DNA from: Yoonia maritima
GTDB lineage: Bacteria > Pseudomonadota > Alphaproteobacteria > Rhodobacterales > Rhodobacteraceae
NCBI RefSeq assembly: GCF_003003285.1
Contig: NZ_PVTP01000004.1
Coordinates: 248,001 to 312,000, forward strand
Direction: 5' to 3'
DNA length: 64,000 nt
Numbering within the stretch: position 1 is the stretch's first letter; each line of letters opens with the position of its first letter. The notes below the pieces were generated by a model. The model did not search any database, had not been told where the DNA came from, and saw only the letters and a list, made by a program, of their open reading frames with translations. The position numbers were made by a program, and so were the translations under genes. Shown here one piece after another: positions 24,022 through 33,023 of the stretch.

Positions 24022-25653
24022 TTATGCTGATGTGCCATCAGGGCGAAAACGTGTGTTTTCAGATACTTGGAAGCGTCCATTGTTCAGCTTGTGGATTTTA
24101 CTTTGGCGCAGTAGGCGGCCAAATGAACGCAGCCCATCCTCGCGGCTGATTTCCTGTGATGTGGCGCTTTGGACTTTTTTCATGACCTGAGGGCGTGAGA
24201 AATCATCATCGCCTTCCACGAATGCGATATACGCTGCCGCTGCCTCAAGAAGATCGCCCAGCTCTGTAACGCCTTGTTTCTTAGCAAATGCTGCGAAACC
24301 GCCTGAGTTGGTCGCGGTGGATGTTTCTTTCTTCGATGCGATTTTACGCAACCGCTCTGCCGCGGCATCCACGGGTTTATCCGCATCTGTCGAACGCTGG
24401 GATGGCACCAGTCGCAGCGGGGCAGGTTCGCGCGCCTCGCTTTTTATTTCCGCTTCATGCGCACCAAGGTCTTCGCGAAACGCGTCACTTTTTTCATCAG
24501 CCGGGCCAGCGTCGCCCAGCTGGCGGGCGGCTTCGGTCGCAGCTACGGCTGCTTTAAGCTGCGCAAAAGCGTCACGATGCCGGCGGCCTTCCGGCTCGTT
24601 TAGGCGTTCGTCAGTTTGTGACAGGATCCGGCTCATTGACGATTCTGGCGGCTCAGGAAGTTCTTCTCGCTTGGTCGTCTGGGCGTCACGTTCTTCGATT
24701 TCACGGGCGACGTCTTCGACTTCTGCCTTTAGGTCGAAATGATCTTCGTCAGCGAATTCGTCTTCTGCCTCATCTTCATCATCTGTCGCGGCTGTCAGGA
24801 CCAATGGTCCTGTGCTATCTTCTTCATCGATAGCATCTTCAAATGCCTCTTCGTCGTCTTCGAATTCAGCGGTCTCAAAATCATCTTCAACTTCGTCTGC
24901 TTGCGCTTCTTCCTCGGCGGCGTCTGCGGCAGCAAGATCTGCATTGCGTTTGGCAAGATCAGCAAGACGCTGTGCGAGTGGGTTTACTGGAGCCTCCTCC
25001 TCGTCTTCATCTTCTTCATCAAGCTCAGAGGTATCCTCGGGTGTCTCGGCAACCGGTGCTTGAACATGGCCGCGTCCGACGACCGCACGAATGCGTTGTA
25101 GCTTGGCTGCGATGCTCTCTTCTTCCTCGGCGTCGTCTTCATCAGCAGTAACGTCTTCGTCTCGGGACTGAAGCTGCGCTGTTTCTTCTTCCAAGTCCTC
25201 TACAAATTCGTCTTCTTCGTAGGTTATATTGGTGAAGTCTTCATCATCAAACGCGTCTTTGGCGTCATCTTCATCGGTAAGCCGAATAGGTTCTTCGTCT
25301 TCAATATTGTCTTCGAAGTCATCTATTGTGTCTTCGTCCTCAGTCGCGATGTTTTCAGCAACGACTTCGTCTTCATCGTCAAACGCGTCTTCGTCGTCAG
25401 ATGCGACACGCAAGCTGACGTTTTGACCTTCCCCTGCGATTTCAACATCTGTATCTGCTTGTTCGGCTGTGAGCAGGGCAAGAGTTTCCATATCAGGCGC
25501 TTGGGGTTCGACATCCATAAAACGATCGTGGCCCGCGAGATCGTGAAAATAAGAGACGACAGTTTTCATCGTTTCAACCGAATCCTCGAACCCTTCTAGT
25601 CGGCAAGAGAAGGTTCCATAGGAGACATCTAAAATCTGGTTGCTTTTGGTCAT
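24022..25653 (-). CDS. highly acidic, mostly disordered conserved protein
   Basis: A 543-residue protein in three parts. Residues 1-60 form a compact domain (YGTFSCRLEGFEDSVETMKT, then VVSYFHDLAGHDRF). Residues ~85-340 are a low-complexity Asp/Glu run with short helical islands (ESIAAKLQRIRAVVGRGHV, NPLAQRLADLAKRNADL). The last ~90 residues (AKKQGVTELGDLLEAAAAYI to NGRFQVSENTRF) look like a small folded, winged-helix-like domain. I believe homologues with the same ends and variable acidic middles occur across Rhodobacteraceae, without a known role. There is no signal peptide or membrane segment. Binding to basic proteins or nucleic-acid partners would fit, but this is a guess. Confidence 0.8.
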   Translation of the reverse strand: MTKSNQILDVSYGTFSCRLEGFEDSVETMKTVVSYFHDLAGHDRFMDVEPQAPDMETLALLTAEQADTDVEIAGEGQNVSLRVASDDEDAFDDEDEVVAENIATEDEDTIDDFEDNIEDEEPIRLTDEDDAKDAFDDEDFTNITYEEDEFVEDLEEETAQLQSRDEDVTADEDDAEEEESIAAKLQRIRAVVGRGHVQAPVAETPEDTSELDEEDEDEEEAPVNPLAQRLADLAKRNADLAAADAAEEEAQADEVEDDFETAEFEDDEEAFEDAIDEEDSTGPLVLTAATDDEDEAEDEFADEDHFDLKAEVEDVAREIEERDAQTTKREELPEPPESSMSRILSQTDERLNEPEGRRHRDAFAQLKAAVAATEAARQLGDAGPADEKSDAFREDLGAHEAEIKSEAREPAPLRLVPSQRSTDADKPVDAAAERLRKIASKKETSTATNSGGFAAFAKKQGVTELGDLLEAAAAYIAFVEGDDDFSRPQVMKKVQSATSQEISREDGLRSFGRLLRQSKIHKLNNGRFQVSENTRFRPDGTSA

Positions 25654-25774
25654 AGATGATGCGCTTTCTTCGGTTTTCGTGGCAGTCCGCTCGAATTGGC
25701 GATTGCTCTTAATCGCGTACAGGATGAGATTACATTCGGGATCATTTTGTGACCGTTTTGGGGAATGTTTGTGA

Positions 25775-26452
25775 ATGGGAATTGAAGTGTTGCTTAATGA
25801 CGCGATTGTTTCGAGTAATCATACGGTCTGCATTGTTGGTGGTGCAAGGGTGCATGCTGACACAATTTCGTATGTTTTACCGCTAGTTGAGCGATTTATT
25901 GCCGCCGACAGCGGTGCCGATCATTTGCTTGCATCGGGTATTACTCCGGCTGCAGTGGTCGGTGACATGGACAGTATTTCCAAGTCCGCCCGTGCCACAT
26001 TTAGTGATCTTGTTCATCACATTCCTGAACAGGATACGACGGACTTTGAAAAAACGCTGAGCCGTGTCGATGCGCCAGTGGTTTTGGCATTGGGTTTTAC
26101 GGGGGGGCGTATGGACCATACGCTTGCTGTTTTAAATGTGCTTGCGCGTTATCGTGACAGGGCAGTTATTTTACTCGATGAGACAGATCTGTGTTTCGTG
26201 ATACCCCAAGGTGAAACGCGTGTGGATGCGCCTGTCGGTACGCGTATGTCATTGATGCCGCTTGCTGATTGTCGGGTTTCTGTTAAAGGATTGCGCTGGT
26301 CGTTTGAGGACCAAGATATGCACCCGATTGGTTTTATTAGTTCATCAAACGAAGTTGTAGGTGAGGTCGTTGTTCAGGCAGAGGGTCCGCTTTTGGTCAC
26401 ACTGCCGGTGGCGCATTTGTCGTCAGCCTTGCAAGCCGTCGTTCGCGCATAA
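25775..26452 (+). CDS. thiN: thiamine pyrophosphokinase
   Basis: Makes thiamine diphosphate from thiamine and ATP. The 225-residue protein shows the family motifs FIAADSGADHLLASGITP, AVVGDMDSIS (Mg/ATP site), EQDTTDFEKTL and LGFTGGRMDHTLAVL, then a beta-rich C-terminal domain. The name thiN is used for some bacterial forms. ATG 25775 lacks a strong ribosome site. Its last 56 bases overlap the 3' end of the convergent EamA transporter gene, an unusually long tail-to-tail overlap. No TPP riboswitch is visible upstream. Confidence 0.88.
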   Translation: MGIEVLLNDAIVSSNHTVCIVGGARVHADTISYVLPLVERFIAADSGADHLLASGITPAAVVGDMDSISKSARATFSDLVHHIPEQDTTDFEKTLSRVDAPVVLALGFTGGRMDHTLAVLNVLARYRDRAVILLDETDLCFVIPQGETRVDAPVGTRMSLMPLADCRVSVKGLRWSFEDQDMHPIGFISSSNEVVGEVVVQAEGPLLVTLPVAHLSSALQAVVRA

Positions 26453-27302
26453 TAATGTAAAGCCCCGCCGCCACAGTGATGCAAATCCCCAACGCTGCCA
26501 ATCCGTTAGGTAAATCCGCAAAAATCATCCAGCCGATAAGAGTTCCAAATGGAATTTCCAGATATTGCATAGGGGCGAGTGTTGATGCCGGAGCAAACCG
26601 CAGGCTCCACGTCATGAATAAATGTGCAAGCGTTCCGAGTACGCCCAAAAAGAATAGCATGCCCCAGGTGGTCGCAGTCAGCGCGGTGGTGTCTTGCGAT
26701 GAAAGCGCCAATAGCGGCACAATCATAACACAGGCCTGCAGTCCGCTAACCGCCTGAAGCTTAATCGGGTCGATCCCCTTTGCGAGCCGCCGTGTCACCA
26801 TCATGAACAACGCAAATATGACTGCGACTCCTAGCGGGAATAATGCAGGTAGGCCGACCGCGATAAAGTTGGGTTGAATAACCAGCAAGGTGCCTGCAAG
26901 CCCGACCGCACAAGCGGCTAAACGATGGATGCCAACCTCTTCGCCCATTACGAAATACCCAAGCAGCAACATGATGAAAGGCATCACAAACGCAATCGCA
27001 ATCGCGTCGGCAAGGGGCAGGTAACGCAAGGCCGTAAACATCAGGCCGATCCCGGTGATGTGCAATACTGTGCGCAATAGGGTGATGCCAAACGCACCCT
27101 TGGGCAATCTTAGCCCTTCACCGCTATACCAGGCCAGTGGCAGCAAAATCGCGGCCTGTACCGCAAAACGGACGAAAACCAACGTGCCCAAATAGACCGT
27201 ACCGCCCAGTAGTTTACCGATGCTGTCCCCCAAAGGGGCCAACACACAAAATGCAAGCATCAGCATAATGCCAAGTACGGGGCGGTCAGCAGTTTGGGAC
27301 AT
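26397..27302 (-). CDS. EamA/DMT-family transporter
   Basis: A 301-residue inner-membrane protein with about ten hydrophobic helices in two EamA repeats (residues ~10-140 and ~150-290). It is of the RhaT/S-adenosylmethionine-uptake-like DMT group; the substrate is unknown. It overlaps sdaA by 17 bases at its start and thiN by 56 bases at its end. Being third in a gst-sdaA-transporter set, it may export an amino acid or serine-derived compound, but only position suggests this. Confidence 0.85.
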   Translation of the reverse strand: MSQTADRPVLGIMLMLAFCVLAPLGDSIGKLLGGTVYLGTLVFVRFAVQAAILLPLAWYSGEGLRLPKGAFGITLLRTVLHITGIGLMFTALRYLPLADAIAIAFVMPFIMLLLGYFVMGEEVGIHRLAACAVGLAGTLLVIQPNFIAVGLPALFPLGVAVIFALFMMVTRRLAKGIDPIKLQAVSGLQACVMIVPLLALSSQDTTALTATTWGMLFFLGVLGTLAHLFMTWSLRFAPASTLAPMQYLEIPFGTLIGWMIFADLPNGLAALGICITVAAGLYIIMRERRLARLTTNAPPAV

Positions 27303-28659
27303 TCACCGCTAAACCGCCAAGCGCGGTTTCCTTGTATTTTTCAGACATATCAACGCCAGTTTGGCGCATGGTTTCCACCGCGACATCAAGAGATACAAGG
27401 TGCTGACCGTCGCCACGCAAAGCAAGTGACGCGGCGGACACTGCTTTTATCGCGCCTAATCCGTTACGTTCAATACACGGGACTTGCACCAGACCTTTGA
27501 CCGGATCACAGGTCATACCAAGGTGATGTTCCAACGCGATCTCGGCTGCGTTTTCAACCTGTTCGGGGGTCCCGCCCATCACTGCGGCCAATCCTGCGGC
27601 TGCCATCGCAGCGGCGCTGCCGACCTCGGCCTGACACCCACATTCAGCACCAGAAATGGAGGCGTTGAATTTGATCAACCCGCCAATCGCCGCGGCGGTC
27701 AGTAGGAATTCGGGAACGCGGCTGCTGGTCGCACCGGGCACGTGATCTAACCAATAACGGATCGTTGCGGGCACAACACCGGCTGCACCATTTGTGGGCG
27801 CCGTGACAACCTGACCACCAGCGGCGTTTTCTTCGTTTACCGCCATTGCATAGGTCGACATATAGTCATTGATCGTGTGCGGCGCGGTCAGGTTCATCCC
27901 GCGTTCCGCCGTCAGCGCGTCATAAATACCTTTGGCGCGTCTGCGCACGTTTAGGCCTCCCGGCAATATGCCGTCTGTCTGCAGGCCGCGATCGATGCAG
28001 CTGTTCATGACCTCCCAAATGCGCGCAAGACCACGATCAAGATCTCCATTTTGCATCCGAGATTGTTCGTTCGCGCGTTTCATCGCTGCAATGGATTTAC
28101 CCGACGTGGATGCCATACGCATCATTTCGTCAGCGCTATGAAATGGGTAGGGGACAGGCGGGCCACTGTCGGTATCTTTGCCTGCGCTTAGTTCCGCATC
28201 GGTCAACACGAAACCACCGCCAATTGAATAGTAAGTCACTTGGGTAAGTATATCGCCCTGAGCGTCGGTGCCGGCTAAAATCATCCCATTCGCGTGTCCG
28301 GGAAGTGCTGGGCCGTAGTCGAAAATTAGGTCTTCATTTGGAGTGAAGCGCAGTGTGCCAAGCGCTTCTGGCTGCACGTTTTTTTCTGCTTTTATCCGTA
28401 GCAGTTCTGCCTCTGCTTTGTCCGCGTCATAGTCATCAGAACGAAACCCGGCGAGCCCAAGGATCACGGCCCTATCAGTTGCGTGGCCAATGCCGGTAAA
28501 TGCCAAACTGCCGTGTAGTGAAGCCCGTACACCAACCACTTTAAAGGGCTGCGCACGCAGATGGTCTAGAAACCGTGCCGCCGCAACCATCGGTCCTATG
28601 GTGTGCGAAGAAGACGGGCCAACGCCGACCTTGAACATATCAAACACGGATAGAAACAT
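27286..28659 (-). CDS. sdaA: L-serine ammonia-lyase (iron-sulfur type)
   Basis: Deaminates L-serine to pyruvate with a [4Fe-4S] cluster. The 457-residue single-chain enzyme has the beta domain (SVFDMFKVGVGPSSSHTIGPM) fused to the alpha domain (APTNGAAGVVPA; GAECGCQAEVGSAAAMAAAG; EHHLGMTCDPVKGLVQVPC, with the cluster Cys residues). Start ATG 28659 overlaps the gst stop by 1 base (TAATG). Its end overlaps the EamA transporter by 17 bases. It is a complete three-gene operon with its neighbours. Confidence 0.95.
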   Translation of the reverse strand: MFLSVFDMFKVGVGPSSSHTIGPMVAAARFLDHLRAQPFKVVGVRASLHGSLAFTGIGHATDRAVILGLAGFRSDDYDADKAEAELLRIKAEKNVQPEALGTLRFTPNEDLIFDYGPALPGHANGMILAGTDAQGDILTQVTYYSIGGGFVLTDAELSAGKDTDSGPPVPYPFHSADEMMRMASTSGKSIAAMKRANEQSRMQNGDLDRGLARIWEVMNSCIDRGLQTDGILPGGLNVRRRAKGIYDALTAERGMNLTAPHTINDYMSTYAMAVNEENAAGGQVVTAPTNGAAGVVPATIRYWLDHVPGATSSRVPEFLLTAAAIGGLIKFNASISGAECGCQAEVGSAAAMAAAGLAAVMGGTPEQVENAAEIALEHHLGMTCDPVKGLVQVPCIERNGLGAIKAVSAASLALRGDGQHLVSLDVAVETMRQTGVDMSEKYKETALGGLAVNVPNC

Positions 28660-29345
28660 TAAAGCGCGGTTCCTTCTGGTGGATTGCAAGGCGACGGAGA
28701 AGAGATAGGTGTTGATCCTAGCCCCTCGGCTAAGGCAGCGCGCATGACGGCAGGTCTACTTTCAACGCGTTGTGCAAATGCATGCAACTTTGGCCATCGG
28801 GACAGTTCGAACCAATCGGTTGATCCGCCATAAAGACCGCTCCAACGCAGCATCGGCGCAAGATAGCACGCGTGAATCGTTGGTCCATCCTGATCGCGCC
28901 AACCAGCGGTTTGCGCCGCTTCGAGAAGATCAAGCTGTTTAATCAGCCGGGCACGGGTCGCTGTACGCAGGGGTTCTGCATCATTTGGGGAATATTGGTT
29001 GGGGTAAAACAACATACGTAAAGACGCATGAAAGGTGTTTGATAGCCAGAATAACCACTGCATAGCATGCGCGCGCTCAGGGCTGTCGGTTGTAGGTATC
29101 AGTTTTTGCTCTTTATCAGCGAGCCAAAGCAAAATTGCGGCGGTTTCGAACATCGGTCCATGAGGCGTTTCAAGAACCGGAATTAAGCCATTGGGATTCA
29201 TGGATAAATACTGTTTCGACTTTTGTGCTGACGTGCTTCGATCCACGAGGACGGGTTCGAAGGGCAGTCCGAATTCCTCAAGGGCGATGCGGATACAAAG
29301 TGACGCATTATCTGGTGCGTAGTGAAGGCGTAAAATCTGTTCCAT
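28659..29345 (-). CDS. glutathione S-transferase family protein
   Basis: A 228-residue protein with an N-terminal thioredoxin-like domain (LRLHYAPDNASLCIRIALEE) containing the glutathione-binding NPNGLIPVLET and ETAAILLWLAD motifs, then an all-helical C-domain. The family detoxifies electrophiles or isomerises organic acids (zeta/maleylacetoacetate-type relatives). Nothing here fixes the substrate. First gene of the gst-sdaA-EamA operon. ATG 29345 is preferred to a TTG two codons earlier. Confidence 0.85.
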   Translation of the reverse strand: MEQILRLHYAPDNASLCIRIALEEFGLPFEPVLVDRSTSAQKSKQYLSMNPNGLIPVLETPHGPMFETAAILLWLADKEQKLIPTTDSPERAHAMQWLFWLSNTFHASLRMLFYPNQYSPNDAEPLRTATRARLIKQLDLLEAAQTAGWRDQDGPTIHACYLAPMLRWSGLYGGSTDWFELSRWPKLHAFAQRVESRPAVMRAALAEGLGSTPISSPSPCNPPEGTAL

Positions 29346-29502
29346 GTCCAAAGCTTAGCCGATGCTTCGGTCGAGGGCTGCCCAAATACGACGCCTTCTT
29401 TCGAAAAACGTAGCAAGTCCAAGAATATTAACAGCAATTGGGGTCTCGCGCCCTGTTTAAATCTTGCCTATAAGTTCACAGGACTTTTGGGGGATTAAGT
29501 GC

Positions 29503-30291
29503 ATGGCTAGTGAATTGTCACCGATCGATAAGGCGAAGTTTCTCGCTGCGAAACAAGCAACGGAATATGTCGAAACCGGAATGAAGGTGGGCCTTGGGAC
29601 TGGTTCGACCGCTGCCTGGTTGGTACAGTGTTTGGGTGAAATGGTCCGTGAAGACGGTTTGAAAATCAAAGGCGTGCCAACATCGACGCGTACTGCGAAC
29701 TTAGCCCGCAAAGTTGGTATCGAAGTGATCACGTTAGATGAGGCCAAATGGCTTGACGTGACGATCGACGGCACTGACGAATACGACGCGAAATTGACCC
29801 TGATCAAAGGTGGCGGTGGCGCACATCTTCAAGAAAAGGTTGTTGCAACAGCAAGCGACCGCATGATTGTGATCGCAGACGCCAGTAAAAAGGTTGATAC
29901 GCTCGGGGCGTTTCCGTTGCCTGTCGAAGTTATCCCTTTTGGCGCGAAGATCACAAAACGACTGATTGAAGAAATGTTGATCGGGATGGATGTGCTTGGG
30001 CGTGAAGTCACGCAACGTATGAATGGGGATAAGCCGTTCATCTCAGATGAGGGCAACTTTATCTTTGACTTGCATCTCAAGCGGATCGGAAACCCACATC
30101 AACTTAGCCTCGCGCTCAATCAAATTCCGGGCTTGGTTGAAAATGGACTGTTCATAGATATCTGTGATGTGGTGATCGTCGGCCATGGTGACGGGCGTGT
30201 TGACGTACGTGATGTCGACAATGACACAGAGGAAGTCGTGCGTTTCGATCTGCGCGATGATGACAATATTTTTGCGGATCTGGACGATTAA
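29503..30291 (+). CDS. rpiA: ribose-5-phosphate isomerase A
   Basis: Interconverts ribose-5-phosphate and ribulose-5-phosphate in the pentose phosphate pathway. The 262 residues carry GLGTGSTAAWLV, DVTIDGTDEYDAKLTLIKGG (catalytic Asp/Glu region) and GGGAHLQEKVVA (catalytic Lys region). The acidic C-terminal ~30 residues extend beyond the E. coli protein. ATG 29503 is preceded by GGGGGA. gor follows after 35 bp on the same strand, so sugar-phosphate metabolism and glutathione reduction may share a transcript. Confidence 0.95.
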   Translation: MASELSPIDKAKFLAAKQATEYVETGMKVGLGTGSTAAWLVQCLGEMVREDGLKIKGVPTSTRTANLARKVGIEVITLDEAKWLDVTIDGTDEYDAKLTLIKGGGGAHLQEKVVATASDRMIVIADASKKVDTLGAFPLPVEVIPFGAKITKRLIEEMLIGMDVLGREVTQRMNGDKPFISDEGNFIFDLHLKRIGNPHQLSLALNQIPGLVENGLFIDICDVVIVGHGDGRVDVRDVDNDTEEVVRFDLRDDDNIFADLDD

Positions 30292-30326
30292 GTCTTTGAT
30301 TTGCTTAACATGGATGGAGCGTACAG

Positions 30327-31763
30327 ATGACGTTTGACTATGACCTTTTTGTCATTGGTGGTGGCTCTGGTGGGGTGCGTGCTGGTCGCGTTGCCGCAGC
30401 GAACGGTGCCAAGGTTGCATTGGCCGAAGAATTTCGCATGGGCGGAACCTGTGTCATTCGCGGCTGTGTGCCTAAAAAACTGATGGTTTTTGCGTCAGGT
30501 TATTCTGAAATGTTTGACGATGCGCGGGCTTATGGTTGGGATGTCGAAAGCGGTGCATTCAATTGGCCGCGCTTTCGCGGCAAGCTTGACGCAGAACTTG
30601 AGCGTCTTGAAGGTATTTATCGCAAGTTGCTGAACGGATCGGATGTCGAAATCTTTGATGCCCGTGCCACGATCAAAGACGCGCATACCGTGACGTTATC
30701 GACGGGGCAGGACATCACCGCCAAGCACATCTTGGTTGCAACAGGTGGTCGCCCTGTCGTGCCGGACATGCCGGGCGCCGAGCTTGGTATCACCTCAAAC
30801 GAGATTTTTAATCTCGAAACGATGCCCAAATCGATCTTAATCGTTGGCGGCGGTTATATCGCTTCTGAATTTGCAGGCATTTTGAACGGCTTGGGCGTTC
30901 AGGTCACCCAATTCTACCGCGGTGCACAAATCCTGCGTGGTTTCGATGACGAGGCGCGCGGGCTTGTCGCGGAAGGTATGCGCGCCAAAGGCGTTGACTT
31001 GCATCTGGGCACAAATGTTGTCGAAATGCGCGCGGCGACCGAAGACGATCTGAAAGGTATCGACGGTGGTACTCTCATGGATGGGGGTAAACCTGCGCCT
31101 ATGCCGGGCAAGGCCGCTGGTCATGGAATTTGGGTGAAAGCCACCAATGGCAATGAACAGGTCTATGATCAGGTGATGTTTGCTACGGGGCGTGCGCCAA
31201 ATACCGATGGTATGGGGCTGGAAAACGTTGGTGTAACGCTTGGCCGTAAAGGTGAAATTATCGTCGATGAATACAGTCAGACTAAAGTGCCGTCGATTTA
31301 CGCAATTGGCGATGTCACTGATCGTATTCAACTGACGCCTGTCGCAATCCGCGAAGGCATGGCGTTTGTTGAGACTGTGTTTAAAGGCAACCCGACAGCA
31401 GTTGATCACGAGTTGATTCCATCAGCGGTGTTTACGCAGCCGGAACTTGGCACAATCGGATTGACCGAAGAACTGGCCGCCGAAAATGGCCCGATCGAGG
31501 TATATTGTTCATCATTCAAGCCGATGAACCATTCCTTTGCTGGTCGCGATGATCGCGTGTTGATGAAATTGATTGTCTGTGCGGACACCCGTAAGGTGCT
31601 TGGCTGTCACATTGTGTCAGATCACGCAGGCGAATTGATCCAGCTTGCGGGTATCGCCGTAAAGATGGGGGCGACGAAAGAAGATTTTGATCGTACAGTA
31701 GCGGTCCATCCAACGATGGCAGAAGAGCTTGTTACGATGAAAGAACCCGTCCGGGCCGCTTGA
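30327..31763 (+). CDS. gor: glutathione-disulfide reductase
   Basis: NADPH-dependent flavoenzyme that keeps glutathione reduced. The 478 residues show the FAD motif FVIGGGSGGVRAGR, the redox disulfide GGTCVIRGCVPKK, the NADPH fold LIVGGGYIASEFAG, YAIGDVTD, and the C-terminal dimer motif with catalytic HPTMAEE. Compared with ~450-residue family members there is an extra Gly/Pro/Lys-rich stretch of about 25-30 residues near 235-262 (KGIDGGTLMDGGKPAPMPGK), on the surface after the NADPH domain's first strands. rpiA lies 35 bp upstream. Confidence 0.94.
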   Translation: MTFDYDLFVIGGGSGGVRAGRVAAANGAKVALAEEFRMGGTCVIRGCVPKKLMVFASGYSEMFDDARAYGWDVESGAFNWPRFRGKLDAELERLEGIYRKLLNGSDVEIFDARATIKDAHTVTLSTGQDITAKHILVATGGRPVVPDMPGAELGITSNEIFNLETMPKSILIVGGGYIASEFAGILNGLGVQVTQFYRGAQILRGFDDEARGLVAEGMRAKGVDLHLGTNVVEMRAATEDDLKGIDGGTLMDGGKPAPMPGKAAGHGIWVKATNGNEQVYDQVMFATGRAPNTDGMGLENVGVTLGRKGEIIVDEYSQTKVPSIYAIGDVTDRIQLTPVAIREGMAFVETVFKGNPTAVDHELIPSAVFTQPELGTIGLTEELAAENGPIEVYCSSFKPMNHSFAGRDDRVLMKLIVCADTRKVLGCHIVSDHAGELIQLAGIAVKMGATKEDFDRTVAVHPTMAEELVTMKEPVRAA

Positions 31764-31841
31764 TTTTGCGGGCTTTGGGCACACATGGCATTATGAAAGC
31801 CCAACGCGATGGGTGACGAATAAAGGAAGCTGAGACAGAAC

Positions 31842-33023
31842 ATGGCAGGAAATTCAGGTGGCCCTTGGGGCGGCGGCGGTAACAATGGCGGGGGCGGAGA
31901 CGATGATCGCAACCGTGGTGGCGGACGCAAGCCAAGTAACGACAGTGCTGGTATCCCCGAAATTGACGAGCTGGTGAACAAAGGCCGCGAACAACTGCGC
32001 GTTCTGATGGGCGGCCGCACGGACAATGGCGGCAACCGACCAACGCAAGGCGGTGGCGAGGGCCCCGAGATCACACGCGGCATGGTAGGACTTGGTGCGT
32101 TTGCGGCGGTTGCGCTTTGGCTTCTGGCGTCGACCTATACCGTCAAGCCAGAAGAACGTTCGATCGAACTGTTCCTTGGTAAATTCACCCAAATTGGCGA
32201 GCCAGGATTGAACTTTGCGCCTTGGCCATTGGTGAAATATGAAAAGGTCCAAGTGACTCAAGAACAACGTATCGCAATTGGCACATCTACCAGCGGCCAA
32301 GAAGCCGGTCTCATGTTGACGGGTGATGAAAACATTGTTGATGTTGATTTCCAAGTTGTTTGGAATATCGATAACCCTGCTGAGTATAAGTTTACGCTCG
32401 AAGATCCTGAGGCAACTATTCGTGCTGTTGCTGAATCTGCTATGCGCGAGATTATTGCACAGTCTGAATTGACGCCGATTTTGAACACGAACCGTGGTCA
32501 AATTGGTGAACAGCTTGAGGTTTTGATCCAGCAAACGCTTGATGAATACCAAAGTGGCGTGAACATTGTCCGGGTTAACTTGAACAAAGCAGAAGCCCCC
32601 GATATTCGTGTCGAAGTAACCGATGCCGAAGGCACAATTTCACTAACCTCGCCATTCGATGCCTTCCGCGAAGTTCAAAATGCAGAACAAGAAGGTTCTC
32701 GTTTGCAAAATGTTGCGGATGCTTATGCAAACCGTGTTGTTGCGGAAGCACGCGGTGAAGCTGCACAAATCCTTGAGCAAGCCGAAGGTTACCGTGCCGA
32801 AGTGGTGAACAACGCCTTGGGTGAGGCTTCACGGTTTAGCGCTGTTCTTGCGCAGTACGAACTTGCCCCCGAGGTGACCCGCAAGCGGATTTATCTGGAA
32901 ACCATGGAGCAAGTCATCGGCGGCGTCGATGTGATCTTGCTTGATGACAATAGCGAAGGCGGGCAGGGCGTTGTCCCTTATCTTCCGCTGAATGAGCTAC
33001 GTCGCTCCGGAGGATCAAACTAA
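31842..33023 (+). CDS. hflK: FtsH protease modulator HflK
   Basis: A 393-residue membrane protein that forms large cages with HflC around the FtsH protease. A disordered Gly/Asn/Asp-rich cytoplasmic N-terminus (residues 1-80, GGPWGGGGNNGGGG) precedes one membrane helix (~residues 83-103) and the SPFH/prohibitin domain (YTVKPEERSIELFLGKF onward). A long helical region (EVQNAEQEGSRLQNVADAYA, then VVAEARGEAAQI) follows. Its stop overlaps the hflC start (TAATG). Confidence 0.95.
   Translation: MAGNSGGPWGGGGNNGGGGDDDRNRGGGRKPSNDSAGIPEIDELVNKGREQLRVLMGGRTDNGGNRPTQGGGEGPEITRGMVGLGAFAAVALWLLASTYTVKPEERSIELFLGKFTQIGEPGLNFAPWPLVKYEKVQVTQEQRIAIGTSTSGQEAGLMLTGDENIVDVDFQVVWNIDNPAEYKFTLEDPEATIRAVAESAMREIIAQSELTPILNTNRGQIGEQLEVLIQQTLDEYQSGVNIVRVNLNKAEAPDIRVEVTDAEGTISLTSPFDAFREVQNAEQEGSRLQNVADAYANRVVAEARGEAAQILEQAEGYRAEVVNNALGEASRFSAVLAQYELAPEVTRKRIYLETMEQVIGGVDVILLDDNSEGGQGVVPYLPLNELRRSGGSN

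Noticed and set aside
24812-25426. Ser-rich open frames on the plus strand
   Set aside because: They are the complement of the Asp/Glu-rich gene (GAT/GAA codons read back as TCA/TTC-like codons); composition alone keeps them open.
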